This document shows, piece after piece, positions 1 through 6,953 of a stretch of 10,989 nt of DNA. Below the pieces are notes generated by a model, which did not search any database, had not been told where the DNA came from, and saw nothing but the letters and a program-made list of their open reading frames with translations. The translations under genes and the position numbers were made by a program. Source of the DNA: Clostridiales bacterium (GTDB lineage Bacteria > Bacillota > Clostridia > Tissierellales > Dethiosulfatibacteraceae); the NCBI GenBank assembly GCA_003446975.1, contig DMAP01000429.1, positions 12,234 through 23,222 on the forward strand, read 5' to 3'. Every line of letters starts with the position of its first letter. Position 1 is the stretch's first letter.

Positions 1-617
1 AAATGCTTTGGGCCAATGGGAGTGTGAAACTTGGTGAACACACAGGCACTCATCTAGATGCACCTATACATTATGCCCCAACTTCTGAGGGAGTTCCCTC
101 CAGGACCATCGATCAAATCCCCTTGGAATGGTGTTTTGGAGATGGTGTTGTACTTGATTTTCATAATAAGCCAACAGGTTATGCCATTACAGAACAGGAC
201 ATTTTGACAGAACTAAAGAGAATAAATTATACACTTAAGCCTGGAGATATTGTTTTGATAAGAACAGATGCCGACCAATACCTGTATGATGAACGTTATT
301 TTTCGATCCACGCTGGTATGTCAGCAGATGCGACACGATTTTTGTGTAAAAACGGGATCCGTGTAATGGGAATTGATGCTTGGGGATGGGACATCCCGTT
401 TAGTTTTCTGGTAGAAAAATATAAAGAGACCGGTGACAACTCAGTGCTATGGGAAGCTCATCTAGTAGGCAAAGAATATGAGTATTGTCATATTGAAAAG
501 TTAGCCAATCTAAAAGAGCTCCCTGCCACAGGATTCAAAGTAGCGGTGTTCCCTGTTAAGTTAAAAGGTGGAACTGCAGGCTGGTGTAGGCCTGTAGCAA
601 TATTTGAAACTGAATGA
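1..617 (+). CDS. Cyclase family / kynurenine formamidase-like metal-dependent hydrolase, 5'-truncated by the window edge
   Basis: Members of this family are metal-dependent hydrolases of amide or cyclic substrates, such as N-formylkynurenine. The visible part begins in frame at base 3 and ends at TGA 615-617 (204 codons). The metal-binding signature HTGTHLDAPIH is clear, with H13, H17, D19 and H23 counted from the first visible Met. The C-terminal part has the usual WEAHL and EYCHIEKL segments and an FPVKLKGGTAGWCR tail. The signature normally lies some 40-60 residues into the protein, so the first visible ATG is very unlikely to be the true start and the gene continues upstream. It converges on the thiolase operon and is separated from it by a strong hairpin. 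Its substrate is unknown; a role in tryptophan breakdown is not implied by the neighbours. Confidence 0.85.
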   Translation, partial: MLWANGSVKLGEHTGTHLDAPIHYAPTSEGVPSRTIDQIPLEWCFGDGVVLDFHNKPTGYAITEQDILTELKRINYTLKPGDIVLIRTDADQYLYDERYFSIHAGMSADATRFLCKNGIRVMGIDAWGWDIPFSFLVEKYKETGDNSVLWEAHLVGKEYEYCHIEKLANLKELPATGFKVAVFPVKLKGGTAGWCRPVAIFETE

Positions 618-626
618 CTTCAAGAT

Positions 627-668
627 ATAAAAGTGAGAATATCCTTACCTAAGTATTCTCACTTTTAT
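627..668. terminator. Bidirectional hairpin terminator between convergent genes
   Basis: The arms ATAAAAGTGAGAATA (627-641) and TATTCTCACTTTTAT (654-668) are perfectly complementary over 15 bp around a 12-nt loop. The A-run in the 5' arm and the T-run in the 3' arm give a U-rich 3' end in either direction. It lies 9 bp after the stop of the plus-strand hydrolase and 25 bp after the stop of the minus-strand thiolase, as expected for a shared intrinsic terminator. Confidence 0.85.
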
Positions 669-693
669 CTTTATCAACTTTTTTATCATAAGA

Positions 694-1875
694 CTATCTA
701 TATACTTCGAAAAGTCCCGCTGCTCCCATACCGCCACCGATACACATGCTGACCAGTCCATATCGGTTATTGCGCCTTTTCATTTCATGGATCAGCTTAA
801 TTGTCAGGTAAGTACCTGTGCATCCAAGAGGATGGCCCAAAGCTATAGCACCGCCATTGACATTGACGATTTCCTTGTTCAATCCTAAAGTATTGATACA
901 TGCAATTGCTTGAGCAGCAAAAGCTTCGTTCAATTCAATCAGGTCTATCTGACTCAACGTCATGTTTGCCAGCTTCAGTACTTTCGGAATTGCTTCAATT
1001 GGACCTATTCCCATCACTTCAGGGGCAACCCCTGCTACCGAAAATCCTATGAAACGAGCTATAGGATTGATGTTTAAAGCTTCAGCCTTCTCTTTGGACA
1101 TGACCAGAACAAACGCAGCACCATCACTCATTTGCGAGGCGTTTCCCGCTGTAACCGTACCCCCTGATTTAAATACAGGGTTGAGTTTTGCCAATGCATC
1201 TTTTGTCATGTTCTTCCTGACACCTTCGTCCATTTTGAATAAGACCTTGTATACACCAGGGTTGCCATTTTCATCAGCGTTTGGTTGAATTGTCTCAATA
1301 GGGATAATCTCATCGTCAAATTTTCCTTCCGAAATTGCTCTTTCTGCCTTATTGTGACTTAGTGCTGAAAACTCATCCTGCATATCTCTGGTGACACCAT
1401 ACTTTTCTGCTACTCTTTCAGCGGTATGTCCCATTGAAATATAGACATTGGGATTATCCACCATCAACCCTGGATCTGGATGATATACGTTCCCACCCAT
1501 GGGAACGAAGCTCATGGATTCAACCCCACCTGCCAATACGATTTCACACTGGCCGGCTAAAACAGCATTTGCTGCGGTGGCAATAGCTTGCAGGCCAGAA
1601 GAACAAAATCGATTAATGGTGTGAGCTGGCACATTATCGGGTACTCCAGCTTTAAGGGATATGTTTCTAGCCATATTTAATCCCTGTTCTGCCTCCGGCA
1701 TGGCACAACCAACGATGACATCATCTATCATACTCGTATCGAATCCTGGTATCTGGTTGAAGACTCCTCTTAAAACTTGAGCACCAATGTCTTCAGGCCT
1801 TGTATATCTCATTGTTCCTTTTGGTGCTTTACCAATAGGTGATCTGCCCATGGCCACTATAACTGCTTCTCTCAT
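694..1875 (-). CDS. fadA: Acetyl-CoA C-acyltransferase (thiolase), FadA-like
   Basis: Thiolase of 393 aa, the normal family length. It catalyses CoA-dependent cleavage of 3-oxoacyl-CoA to acetyl-CoA and a shortened acyl-CoA, the last step of beta-oxidation, or the reverse condensation. The nucleophile is C91 in NRFCSSGLQAI. NEAFAAQA covers 316-322, H348 lies in GGAIALGHPLGCTG and the acid/base C378 lies in CIGGGMGAAG, so all catalytic residues are present. It is the last gene of a three-gene minus-strand operon. Its ribosome binding site AGGGGTGA overlaps the TAG stop of the upstream fadN-like gene, suggesting translational coupling. The pairing with a FadN-type fusion protein resembles the Bacillus fadN-fadA arrangement and favours a degradative role. 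Chain-length preference cannot be read from sequence; it could also handle acetoacetyl-CoA. Confidence 0.93.
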   Translation of the reverse strand: MREAVIVAMGRSPIGKAPKGTMRYTRPEDIGAQVLRGVFNQIPGFDTSMIDDVIVGCAMPEAEQGLNMARNISLKAGVPDNVPAHTINRFCSSGLQAIATAANAVLAGQCEIVLAGGVESMSFVPMGGNVYHPDPGLMVDNPNVYISMGHTAERVAEKYGVTRDMQDEFSALSHNKAERAISEGKFDDEIIPIETIQPNADENGNPGVYKVLFKMDEGVRKNMTKDALAKLNPVFKSGGTVTAGNASQMSDGAAFVLVMSKEKAEALNINPIARFIGFSVAGVAPEVMGIGPIEAIPKVLKLANMTLSQIDLIELNEAFAAQAIACINTLGLNKEIVNVNGGAIALGHPLGCTGTYLTIKLIHEMKRRNNRYGLVSMCIGGGMGAAGLFEVYR

Positions 1876-1886
1876 CTAATTCACCC

Positions 1887-4241
1887 CTAATTCCTTAATG
1901 GTTTACCTTTCTTCAACATATAATCTATTCTTTCCTGTGTTTTCTTCTCCCCACACAGGCTTATAAAAACTTCTCTCTCCAAATCCAAAATCATATCCTC
2001 TGACATCATCGCTCCAGGGACAACATTTCCGCCGGTCAATATATATGCCACTTTATCGACCAGATAACCGTCATATTCAGAGATAAAACCACCTTCTCTC
2101 ATGAAAGAGACCACATTTTGGAGAACTGCTCTTCCTGTGGAACCTGTCACAGCAATATCTTTTTTAAGTTTAGGTCTGAATCCCGAATCATAAAGATGAA
2201 TGACCTCTTTCTTGGCTTCATCTACCAGGTAGTCTTGATTCATTACTATTCTGTCCGATAGGCTAAGATATTTTTTATTCAAAGCATCATGGGCACTGCT
2301 GGATACTTTAGCCATGGCAATCATTTCCCATCCTGCTTTAAGATGATATATTCTTTCAGACATGGTGCAGTTTCCAAGATCACCAGTATATCGCCAAAGT
2401 ATCTCTTTCGTTCCCCCACCTCCCGGAACCAATCCCACACCTAGCTCGACCAATCCCATATAGGTTTCTGCATGGGCTACCTGTCGGTATCCGCTCATGG
2501 CGATTTCAGCACCGCCACCCAGCGTCATGCCATGTGGACAGGTAACAACCGGCTTTTTGGCATATTTTATTGTCATGGTCGCATTCTGCAGACCGAAGAT
2601 CAATTTCTCCAATTTATTCCAATCTTTAGCCAAGGCTATCTCGGCAACCATCATCAAGTTGGCACCTGGTGAAAAATTTTTGTTATGATTTCCAATAACA
2701 AGGCCCTTGTAGTTCCCCTCTTCCACAGTTTTAACCGCTATTGACAGCATTTCTATGAGATTATTGTCGATTGTGTTCCCGCGTGTCTTGAACTCAAGAC
2801 AAGCCACATCGTTACCTATATCAATTAAAGCTGCACCATCATTCTCAATTATAAGTGGATATTTATTTTTATCTCTTAGCCAGATATATGGAAATGATAT
2901 GTTTTCCTTGTTATAAAAACTTGTTGTTCCCTGATTAATCCTATCTTTGACCCACAGTGGAACCTCATTGCCTTCTGCTTCCATTCTTTCAACAGACGCT
3001 ACAACACCAATGGCATCCCATACTTCAAAAGGTCCCAGTTCCCAATTAAAGCCCCATCTAACCGCTTTATCTATATCTCTGAAGTCATCTGCAATATCCG
3101 GCACATTATTAGCTGCATATAAAAGTGTTGATTTTAACACTTCCCATACAAAAATATTTTCGCGAGCCTTTCCCCAGGCCATCGCATTGATTTGGTCTTT
3201 AAGTGTCTTTGATTCTTTTGCAGCTGTAATCGCTTCAACAACCAATGGTTTGAGTTCAACATAATCTTGTACTTTATAGTTCCAGACCATTCTTTTCTGA
3301 CCAGTCACACTTCTGACATTTTTGTAAAAACCACTGCTAGTCTTGTCTCCTAAATAACCTCTTACAACCAAATCCTTTACATAATCCGGTATAGTATTGG
3401 ATTCAATCTCATATTGGTTGTCTGTATTTTTCAACACATTATTGGCCACATGCAACAAAATATCAATTCCAACCAAATCTGCTAGTCTGAATGTTCCTGT
3501 TTTAGGCCTCCCTATAATGCTTCCAGTCAATAAATCTGTCTTGACTATAGAATAGCCAAATTTTTCCGCTAAGCTCATAACGCTTGACATGGATTGTACC
3601 CCAACTCTGTTGGCAATAAAATTAGGTGTATCTTTCGCTATAACAACACCTTTCCCAAGCATTTTTTCTGCAAAATCTGCCATAAATCCAATCAATTCAG
3701 GTTTTGTATAATCACATGGAATTATTTCAATTAGTTTCATGTATCTTGGAGGATTAAAAAAATGGGTTCCAATAAAATCTTGTTTGAATGACAGATCCAT
3801 TTCTGAAACAATTGTGTTTATAGATACCCCTGATGTATTGGTTGCTACTATAGTACCTTCTTTTCTGTACTTTGCGATGACTTTCATTAAGTCTCGTTTA
3901 ATATCCAAATTCTCCACAATGACTTCCATAATTAGATCGCAATCCGATATTTTGCCCATATCATCAATAAAATTTCCGGTTTCAATCAAATCTCCCAAAT
4001 CTTTAGCATATATTGCTTTCGACTTGGGATTTAAAATATTTGCCTTCCCCAAATTAGCTAATTTGTTTCTAATTACTTCATGATTCAATGTAAGTTTCTT
4101 TGATTTCTCTTCATCTGTCAGAATGTTGGGCACCATGTCCAACAGCAATACCTTAAAGCCTGCTCCAGCAAAATGAGCAGCTATTGCGGATCCCATGACA
4201 CCAGCTCCCAAAACAGCGATTTTGTTTACTTGATATTTCAT
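1887..4241 (-). CDS. fadN: FadN-like 3-hydroxyacyl-CoA dehydrogenase / enoyl-CoA hydratase fusion protein
   Basis: Bifunctional beta-oxidation enzyme of 784 aa from the preferred start. The N-terminal NAD-binding Rossmann fold has GAGVMG (G12-x-G14-x-x-G17). The dehydrogenase motif GTHFFNPPRYMKLIEII carries the probable catalytic pair H160 and E172. The C-terminal dehydrogenase domain runs to about residue 410. A crotonase domain follows from about 460, with oxyanion-hole segment FSPGAN (523-528) and both hydratase glutamates, E579 in GGGAEIAM and E599 in GLVELGVGLVPGGGG. Dehydrogenase-first order and length match FadN of Bacillus rather than E. coli FadB. I chose ATG at 4241 because GAGGTG lies 4 nt upstream and the Rossmann fold begins within a few residues; the frame stays open to an ATG at 4277, which would add 12 unconserved residues. 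It lies 54 nt after the crotonase gene and 11 nt before the thiolase gene. Confidence 0.93.
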   Translation of the reverse strand: MKYQVNKIAVLGAGVMGSAIAAHFAGAGFKVLLLDMVPNILTDEEKSKKLTLNHEVIRNKLANLGKANILNPKSKAIYAKDLGDLIETGNFIDDMGKISDCDLIMEVIVENLDIKRDLMKVIAKYRKEGTIVATNTSGVSINTIVSEMDLSFKQDFIGTHFFNPPRYMKLIEIIPCDYTKPELIGFMADFAEKMLGKGVVIAKDTPNFIANRVGVQSMSSVMSLAEKFGYSIVKTDLLTGSIIGRPKTGTFRLADLVGIDILLHVANNVLKNTDNQYEIESNTIPDYVKDLVVRGYLGDKTSSGFYKNVRSVTGQKRMVWNYKVQDYVELKPLVVEAITAAKESKTLKDQINAMAWGKARENIFVWEVLKSTLLYAANNVPDIADDFRDIDKAVRWGFNWELGPFEVWDAIGVVASVERMEAEGNEVPLWVKDRINQGTTSFYNKENISFPYIWLRDKNKYPLIIENDGAALIDIGNDVACLEFKTRGNTIDNNLIEMLSIAVKTVEEGNYKGLVIGNHNKNFSPGANLMMVAEIALAKDWNKLEKLIFGLQNATMTIKYAKKPVVTCPHGMTLGGGAEIAMSGYRQVAHAETYMGLVELGVGLVPGGGGTKEILWRYTGDLGNCTMSERIYHLKAGWEMIAMAKVSSSAHDALNKKYLSLSDRIVMNQDYLVDEAKKEVIHLYDSGFRPKLKKDIAVTGSTGRAVLQNVVSFMREGGFISEYDGYLVDKVAYILTGGNVVPGAMMSEDMILDLEREVFISLCGEKKTQERIDYMLKKGKPLRN

Positions 4242-4295
4242 ACAACACCTCATCTTAATATTTCTAATCCTATACACGATATATTTTCATCTTTT

Positions 4296-5087
4296 TTACT
4301 TGCCTAAAAAAATCGGCTTTCTTTTTTCTATAAAGGACATGATTCCTTCTTTAAAATCATCAGTCCGACCACAAGCTTTCTGAATCTTTTCCTCAAGATT
4401 AATAAATTGCTCGAAATCCTTGAACTCACTTTCAAAAACAAGCTTCTTCATCATCTTATATGAAATTGAAGGGCCTCTCGATAATTTTTCTGCGAATTTC
4501 GTTGTTTCCACTTGCAGTATATCACATGGCACGGTCATATGCACAAATCCTAGAACTTTTCCAGCCTCAGCGTCTATGGGTTGGCCAAGCATGATCATCT
4601 CATTGGCTCTATTGACACCTACGGCTCTTGTCAAAAGGAAAATCCCACCTGCATCAGGCACGAGGCCAATGTTGACAAATGACTGGATAAATTTCGCATC
4701 ATGTGAGGCAATGATAAAGTCACAAGCTAACGCCACATTGAATCCCGCGCCTGCGACAGCTCCATGTACAGAAGCGATAACAGGTTTCGACATTTTTTTA
4801 ATAGCCATAGACAATAATCCGACTTTTTTGATACCCCCATCCAATGCCGAAAGATTGTTTGTTTGTATGCTCTGAATCATCATTCTGATATCACCTCCAG
4901 CACTAAACCCTTTACCGTCGCCAGATATAACCAAGACTTTTATCTCTTCACTTTCATCAATCTGTTTTAAAACCTCCATTATCTCATCAACCATTTCTTC
5001 ATCGATGGCATTTAGATTTTGTGGAGAATTTAGAATGATACTTGCAATACACTTTTCTTCACTATACACGATTTTTTTGTAAGTCAT
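4296..5087 (-). CDS. Crotonase-fold protein, probable enoyl-CoA isomerase (PaaG-like) rather than hydratase
   Basis: Protein of 263 aa with the complete crotonase fold. The oxyanion-hole segments are FSAGGD (61-66) and AGAGF (112-116). By motif alignment the two glutamates used by classical enoyl-CoA hydratases are replaced: N117 in GAGFNVALACD stands for the first and F137 in QSFVNIGLVPDAGG for the second. D145 of GLVPDAGG is kept; an acidic residue here is typical of PaaG-type and related enoyl-CoA isomerases. I therefore infer double-bond isomerisation, for example preparing unsaturated acyl-CoA for the FadN-like protein, though a different crotonase reaction is possible. The start is certain: AGGAGGG lies 6 nt upstream of ATG 5087. 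It is the first gene of the minus-strand operon, about 43 nt after the predicted start of transcription from a sigma-54 promoter. Confidence 0.85.
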   Translation of the reverse strand: MTYKKIVYSEEKCIASIILNSPQNLNAIDEEMVDEIMEVLKQIDESEEIKVLVISGDGKGFSAGGDIRMMIQSIQTNNLSALDGGIKKVGLLSMAIKKMSKPVIASVHGAVAGAGFNVALACDFIIASHDAKFIQSFVNIGLVPDAGGIFLLTRAVGVNRANEMIMLGQPIDAEAGKVLGFVHMTVPCDILQVETTKFAEKLSRGPSISYKMMKKLVFESEFKDFEQFINLEEKIQKACGRTDDFKEGIMSFIEKRKPIFLGK

Positions 5088-5140
5088 ACTTGCCCTCCTG
5101 CATATTTTATCTTAAAACAGAGCTATCACAATATTTAACA

Positions 5141-5156
5141 AGCAATAATCGTGCCA
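5141..5156 (-). promoter_or_regulatory. Sigma-54 (-24/-12) promoter of the beta-oxidation operon
   Basis: On the minus strand the sequence reads TGGCACGATTATTGCT, a full match to the sigma-54 consensus TGGCACG-N4-TTGCW, with GG and GC at the required spacing. Transcription would start near 5130, giving a leader of about 43 nt before the crotonase ATG at 5087. A sigma-54-dependent activator is encoded directly on the other side of the intergenic region. Confidence 0.88.
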
Positions 5157-5237
5157 ATTATAATTTTTAATCAACATTATGATTGTCGAGTTCCCTTAAT
5201 CTATTAGTTTTATGTTTTATGTAATATCTGCGCTTCT

Positions 5238-5251
5238 TATGCACTGGCATT
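5238..5251. promoter_or_regulatory. Candidate upstream activator site for the beta-oxidation promoter
   Basis: TATGC-ACTG-GCATT is an inverted repeat using the same half-site (ATGC/GCAT) as the three perfect AATGC-N6-GCATT repeats at 6800-6865, but with a 4-nt spacer. Its centre lies about 114 bp upstream of the predicted sigma-54 transcription start at 5130, a usual enhancer distance. The altered spacer makes this a weaker call. Confidence 0.4.
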
Positions 5252-5306
5252 GATTGTAAGTAACCAAGCCAGAGCCGTTACTGTCATTATTTCTATTGAA
5301 ATGTCA

Positions 5307-5329
5307 GGTAATTACCATTATGATATAAT
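5307..5329 (+). promoter_or_regulatory. Extended -10 promoter of the sigma-54 activator gene, with a palindrome in its spacer
   Basis: TGATATAAT at 5321-5329 is a perfect extended -10 element (TGn-TATAAT). The -35 position (about 5301-5306, ATGTCA) is poor, which an extended -10 can tolerate. Transcription would start near 5336, about 36 nt before the ATG at 5372. A 10-bp palindrome GGTAATTACC (5307-5316) lies in the spacer and could be an operator. The ribosome binding site is AGGTGAT at 5357-5363, 8 nt before the start codon. Confidence 0.65.
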
Positions 5330-5371
5330 AGGTGTTATTAAAACAATAAAACAAGTAGGTGATATCAGTTT

Positions 5372-6808
5372 ATGGATATTCTTTTGGAAGATGTTTTAGA
5401 TTCAATGGATGACCCAATCTATATTTTAAACAGGGATGCGGATTTTATATTCGTCAATAAAGCTTTAGTTGAAATGTCAGGATATTCAAGGAATGAATTG
5501 CTGGCATTTAATGCTTTAGAACTTGAAAAGAAAGGAACAATAGACAGATCTGTCACCAGAACCGTGTTGAAAACTAAACAAAAGATTATAGCTTGTCAAC
5601 ACGTAACAAAAAAAAACAAAGTGGTCAATAAATTCATGATAACCCAAACGCCAATATTTGAGGCTGATGGAGAAATCAAGTATCTCATTGGTGTTTTAAA
5701 AAATGTCAGCGATATCAACGAGCACTACAGAGAGGCCGTTATAAAAAATGAAGTAACCGTATTCCAGCATAAAGACGAGGATACGACTGAGCTTGCCTTT
5801 AATAACATAATTGCTGAAAGCACAGATATGAAAAAACTTTTAGAATCCGTATCCAAACTAGCTTCTTATGATACATCCATACTAATATTAGGTGAATCCG
5901 GCACTGGAAAAGAAGTAATTGCTAACTACATACATAATGTCAGTCCAAGATCAGAAAAGAATCTTGTGAAAATTAACTGTGCCTCTCTGCCTGAAACACT
6001 ACTAGAAGCAGAGCTGTTCGGTTATGAGAAGGGTTCATTCACGGGGGCACTGGAGACAGGTAAAGCAGGGCTAGTGGAGACAGCCCATAATGGTACGTTG
6101 TTTTTAGATGAGATTGATTCATTACCTTTATTATTGCAGGGGAAGCTCTTAAGAGTATTGGAAACCAAGATGATTAAGAAAATTGGATCAGTAAAGGAAA
6201 TACATTCTGATTTCAGATTAATTACCGCTACTAATGCTGATTTGGATGAGTTAGTCAAAAAGAGACAATTCAGACAGGATCTTTATTTTAGATTGAACGT
6301 TGTTCCAATTAAAATACCTTCGTTAAGGGAACGACCCTATGACATTATTCCATTAGCCATACATTTCTTGAAGGATTATTGTCGTAAGTACAATAAAACA
6401 AAATACTTCTCGAAAAATGTTTTTGACATTATGTTAAATTATGATTGGCCCGGAAACGTTAGGGAGCTTAAGAATTTCATTGAAAGAATGGTTGTTATGA
6501 GTTCCACATCTGTTATTGAGCTTCAGGATATCCCTAAAGGTATTCTGATGGATTTCAGCTTGAAAGAAAATGATTTTTCACTTGTGAACAGAAACATATT
6601 CCATGACTTGATTACCGACAAGGACTATAACTCATTATTTGACTTGGAGCATAAAACCTATAAGGAACTGATGGAGGAGTATGAAGAGGAGCTGATTAAA
6701 CACGCAATGAAAAAATATAAGACCACCTATAAAGCTGCAGAAATTTTAGGCGTTAATCAATCAACCATAGCGCGGAAAACCAGAAAATATGATATTAATA
6801 ATGCATAA
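5372..6808 (+). CDS. PAS-domain sigma-54-dependent transcriptional activator (AAA+ bacterial enhancer-binding protein)
   Basis: Activator of 478 aa that would hydrolyse ATP to open sigma-54 RNA polymerase promoters. An N-terminal PAS sensor domain spans about residues 5-118. The AAA+ domain (about 145-380) has Walker A GESGTGKE (174-181), the sigma-54-contacting loop GSFTGA (221-226), Walker B TLFLDEID (242-249), the DLYFRLNVVPIKIPSLRER segment (303-321) and WPGNVRELKN (359-368). A linker rich in charged residues leads to a C-terminal Fis/TyrR-type helix-turn-helix (about 448-474: KKYKTTYKAAEILGVNQSTI). There is no response-regulator receiver domain, so the signal is probably a small molecule or partner sensed by PAS. 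It lies between two operons that each begin with a sigma-54 promoter and is the obvious candidate to control both; this link is inference from position. The loop has S in place of the common A of GAFTGA, a variant also known in working activators. Confidence 0.95.
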   Translation: MDILLEDVLDSMDDPIYILNRDADFIFVNKALVEMSGYSRNELLAFNALELEKKGTIDRSVTRTVLKTKQKIIACQHVTKKNKVVNKFMITQTPIFEADGEIKYLIGVLKNVSDINEHYREAVIKNEVTVFQHKDEDTTELAFNNIIAESTDMKKLLESVSKLASYDTSILILGESGTGKEVIANYIHNVSPRSEKNLVKINCASLPETLLEAELFGYEKGSFTGALETGKAGLVETAHNGTLFLDEIDSLPLLLQGKLLRVLETKMIKKIGSVKEIHSDFRLITATNADLDELVKKRQFRQDLYFRLNVVPIKIPSLRERPYDIIPLAIHFLKDYCRKYNKTKYFSKNVFDIMLNYDWPGNVRELKNFIERMVVMSSTSVIELQDIPKGILMDFSLKENDFSLVNRNIFHDLITDKDYNSLFDLEHKTYKELMEEYEEELIKHAMKKYKTTYKAAEILGVNQSTIARKTRKYDINNA

Positions 6809-6815
6809 ACGCATT
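6800..6815. promoter_or_regulatory. Upstream activator site candidate 1 (AATGC-N6-GCATT)
   Basis: Perfect inverted repeat AATGC-ATAAAC-GCATT that overlaps the TAA stop (6806-6808) of the activator gene. Its centre is about 114 bp upstream of the predicted sigma-54 transcription start at 6922. It has the same symmetry and spacer length as the sites at 6833 and 6850, while the spacer sequence differs, as expected for a dimer-binding operator rather than a duplicated segment. Confidence 0.65.
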
Positions 6816-6832
6816 ATTTGAGATAAAACTTC

Positions 6833-6848
6833 AATGCTTATTTGCATT
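6833..6848. promoter_or_regulatory. Upstream activator site candidate 2 (AATGC-N6-GCATT)
   Basis: Perfect inverted repeat AATGC-TTATTT-GCATT, centred about 81 bp upstream of the predicted start at 6922 and 33 bp from site 1, close to three helical turns. It is probably bound by the HTH domain of the neighbouring activator (inference). Confidence 0.7.
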
Positions 6849-6849
6849 T

Positions 6850-6865
6850 AATGCAAATAAGCATT
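6850..6865. promoter_or_regulatory. Upstream activator site candidate 3 (AATGC-N6-GCATT)
   Basis: Perfect inverted repeat AATGC-AAATAA-GCATT, 17 bp centre to centre from site 2 and about 64 bp upstream of the predicted transcription start. Sites 2 and 3 are mirror images of each other, their spacers being reverse complements apart from one base, so together they build the large palindrome at 6833-6865. Confidence 0.7.
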
Positions 6866-6895
6866 ATTTTTTTGTGCATATTACTCAATTAAACA

Positions 6896-6911
6896 TGGCA
6901 TGGTAATTGCA
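6896..6911 (+). promoter_or_regulatory. Sigma-54 (-24/-12) promoter of the beta-keto acid operon
   Basis: TGGCATGGTAATTGCA matches the sigma-54 consensus TGGCACG-N4-TTGCW with one mismatch (C to T) outside the essential GG and GC, which have the correct spacing. Transcription would start near 6922, 32 nt before the dehydrogenase ATG at 6954. Three operator-like repeats lie directly upstream. An inverted repeat GTAATT-GCA-AATTAC (6903-6917) overlaps the -12 element. Confidence 0.87.
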
Positions 6912-6953
6912 AATTACTGTTCTAGATACCGAACGACAAGGAGGATATGATTT

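Larger units (their letters stand above)
6833..6873 (+). terminator. Possible rho-independent terminator of the activator gene, made of sites 2 and 3
   Basis: Arms AATGCTTATTTGCAT (6833-6847) and ATGCAAATAAGCATT (6851-6865) pair perfectly over 15 bp with a 3-nt loop, followed by A and seven T residues (6867-6873). It lies 24 bp after the activator stop codon. The stem is AT-rich with only four G-C pairs, so its strength is uncertain. The same palindrome is also explained by two adjacent operator-like repeats. Confidence 0.6.

Noticed and set aside
4242..4277. Longer start of the fadN-like gene at ATG 4277
   Set aside because: The extra 12 residues are unlike the family, whereas the ATG at 4241 has a GAGGTG site at good spacing and lies right before the Rossmann fold.
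4420..4875. Plus-strand open frames inside the minus-strand operon
   Set aside because: They overlap clearly conserved enzyme genes on the other strand, show no family motifs and lack ribosome binding sites.
5246..5261. Third sigma-54 promoter on the plus strand, TGGCATTGATTGTAAG
   Set aside because: The -24 half is fine but there is no GC at the required -12 spacing, and the activator gene already has an extended -10 promoter closer to its start.
6800..6865. CRISPR array or mobile-element end
   Set aside because: The repeats are 16-nt inverted repeats with different internal spacers and irregular distances, with no cas or transposase gene nearby; an operator array explains them better.
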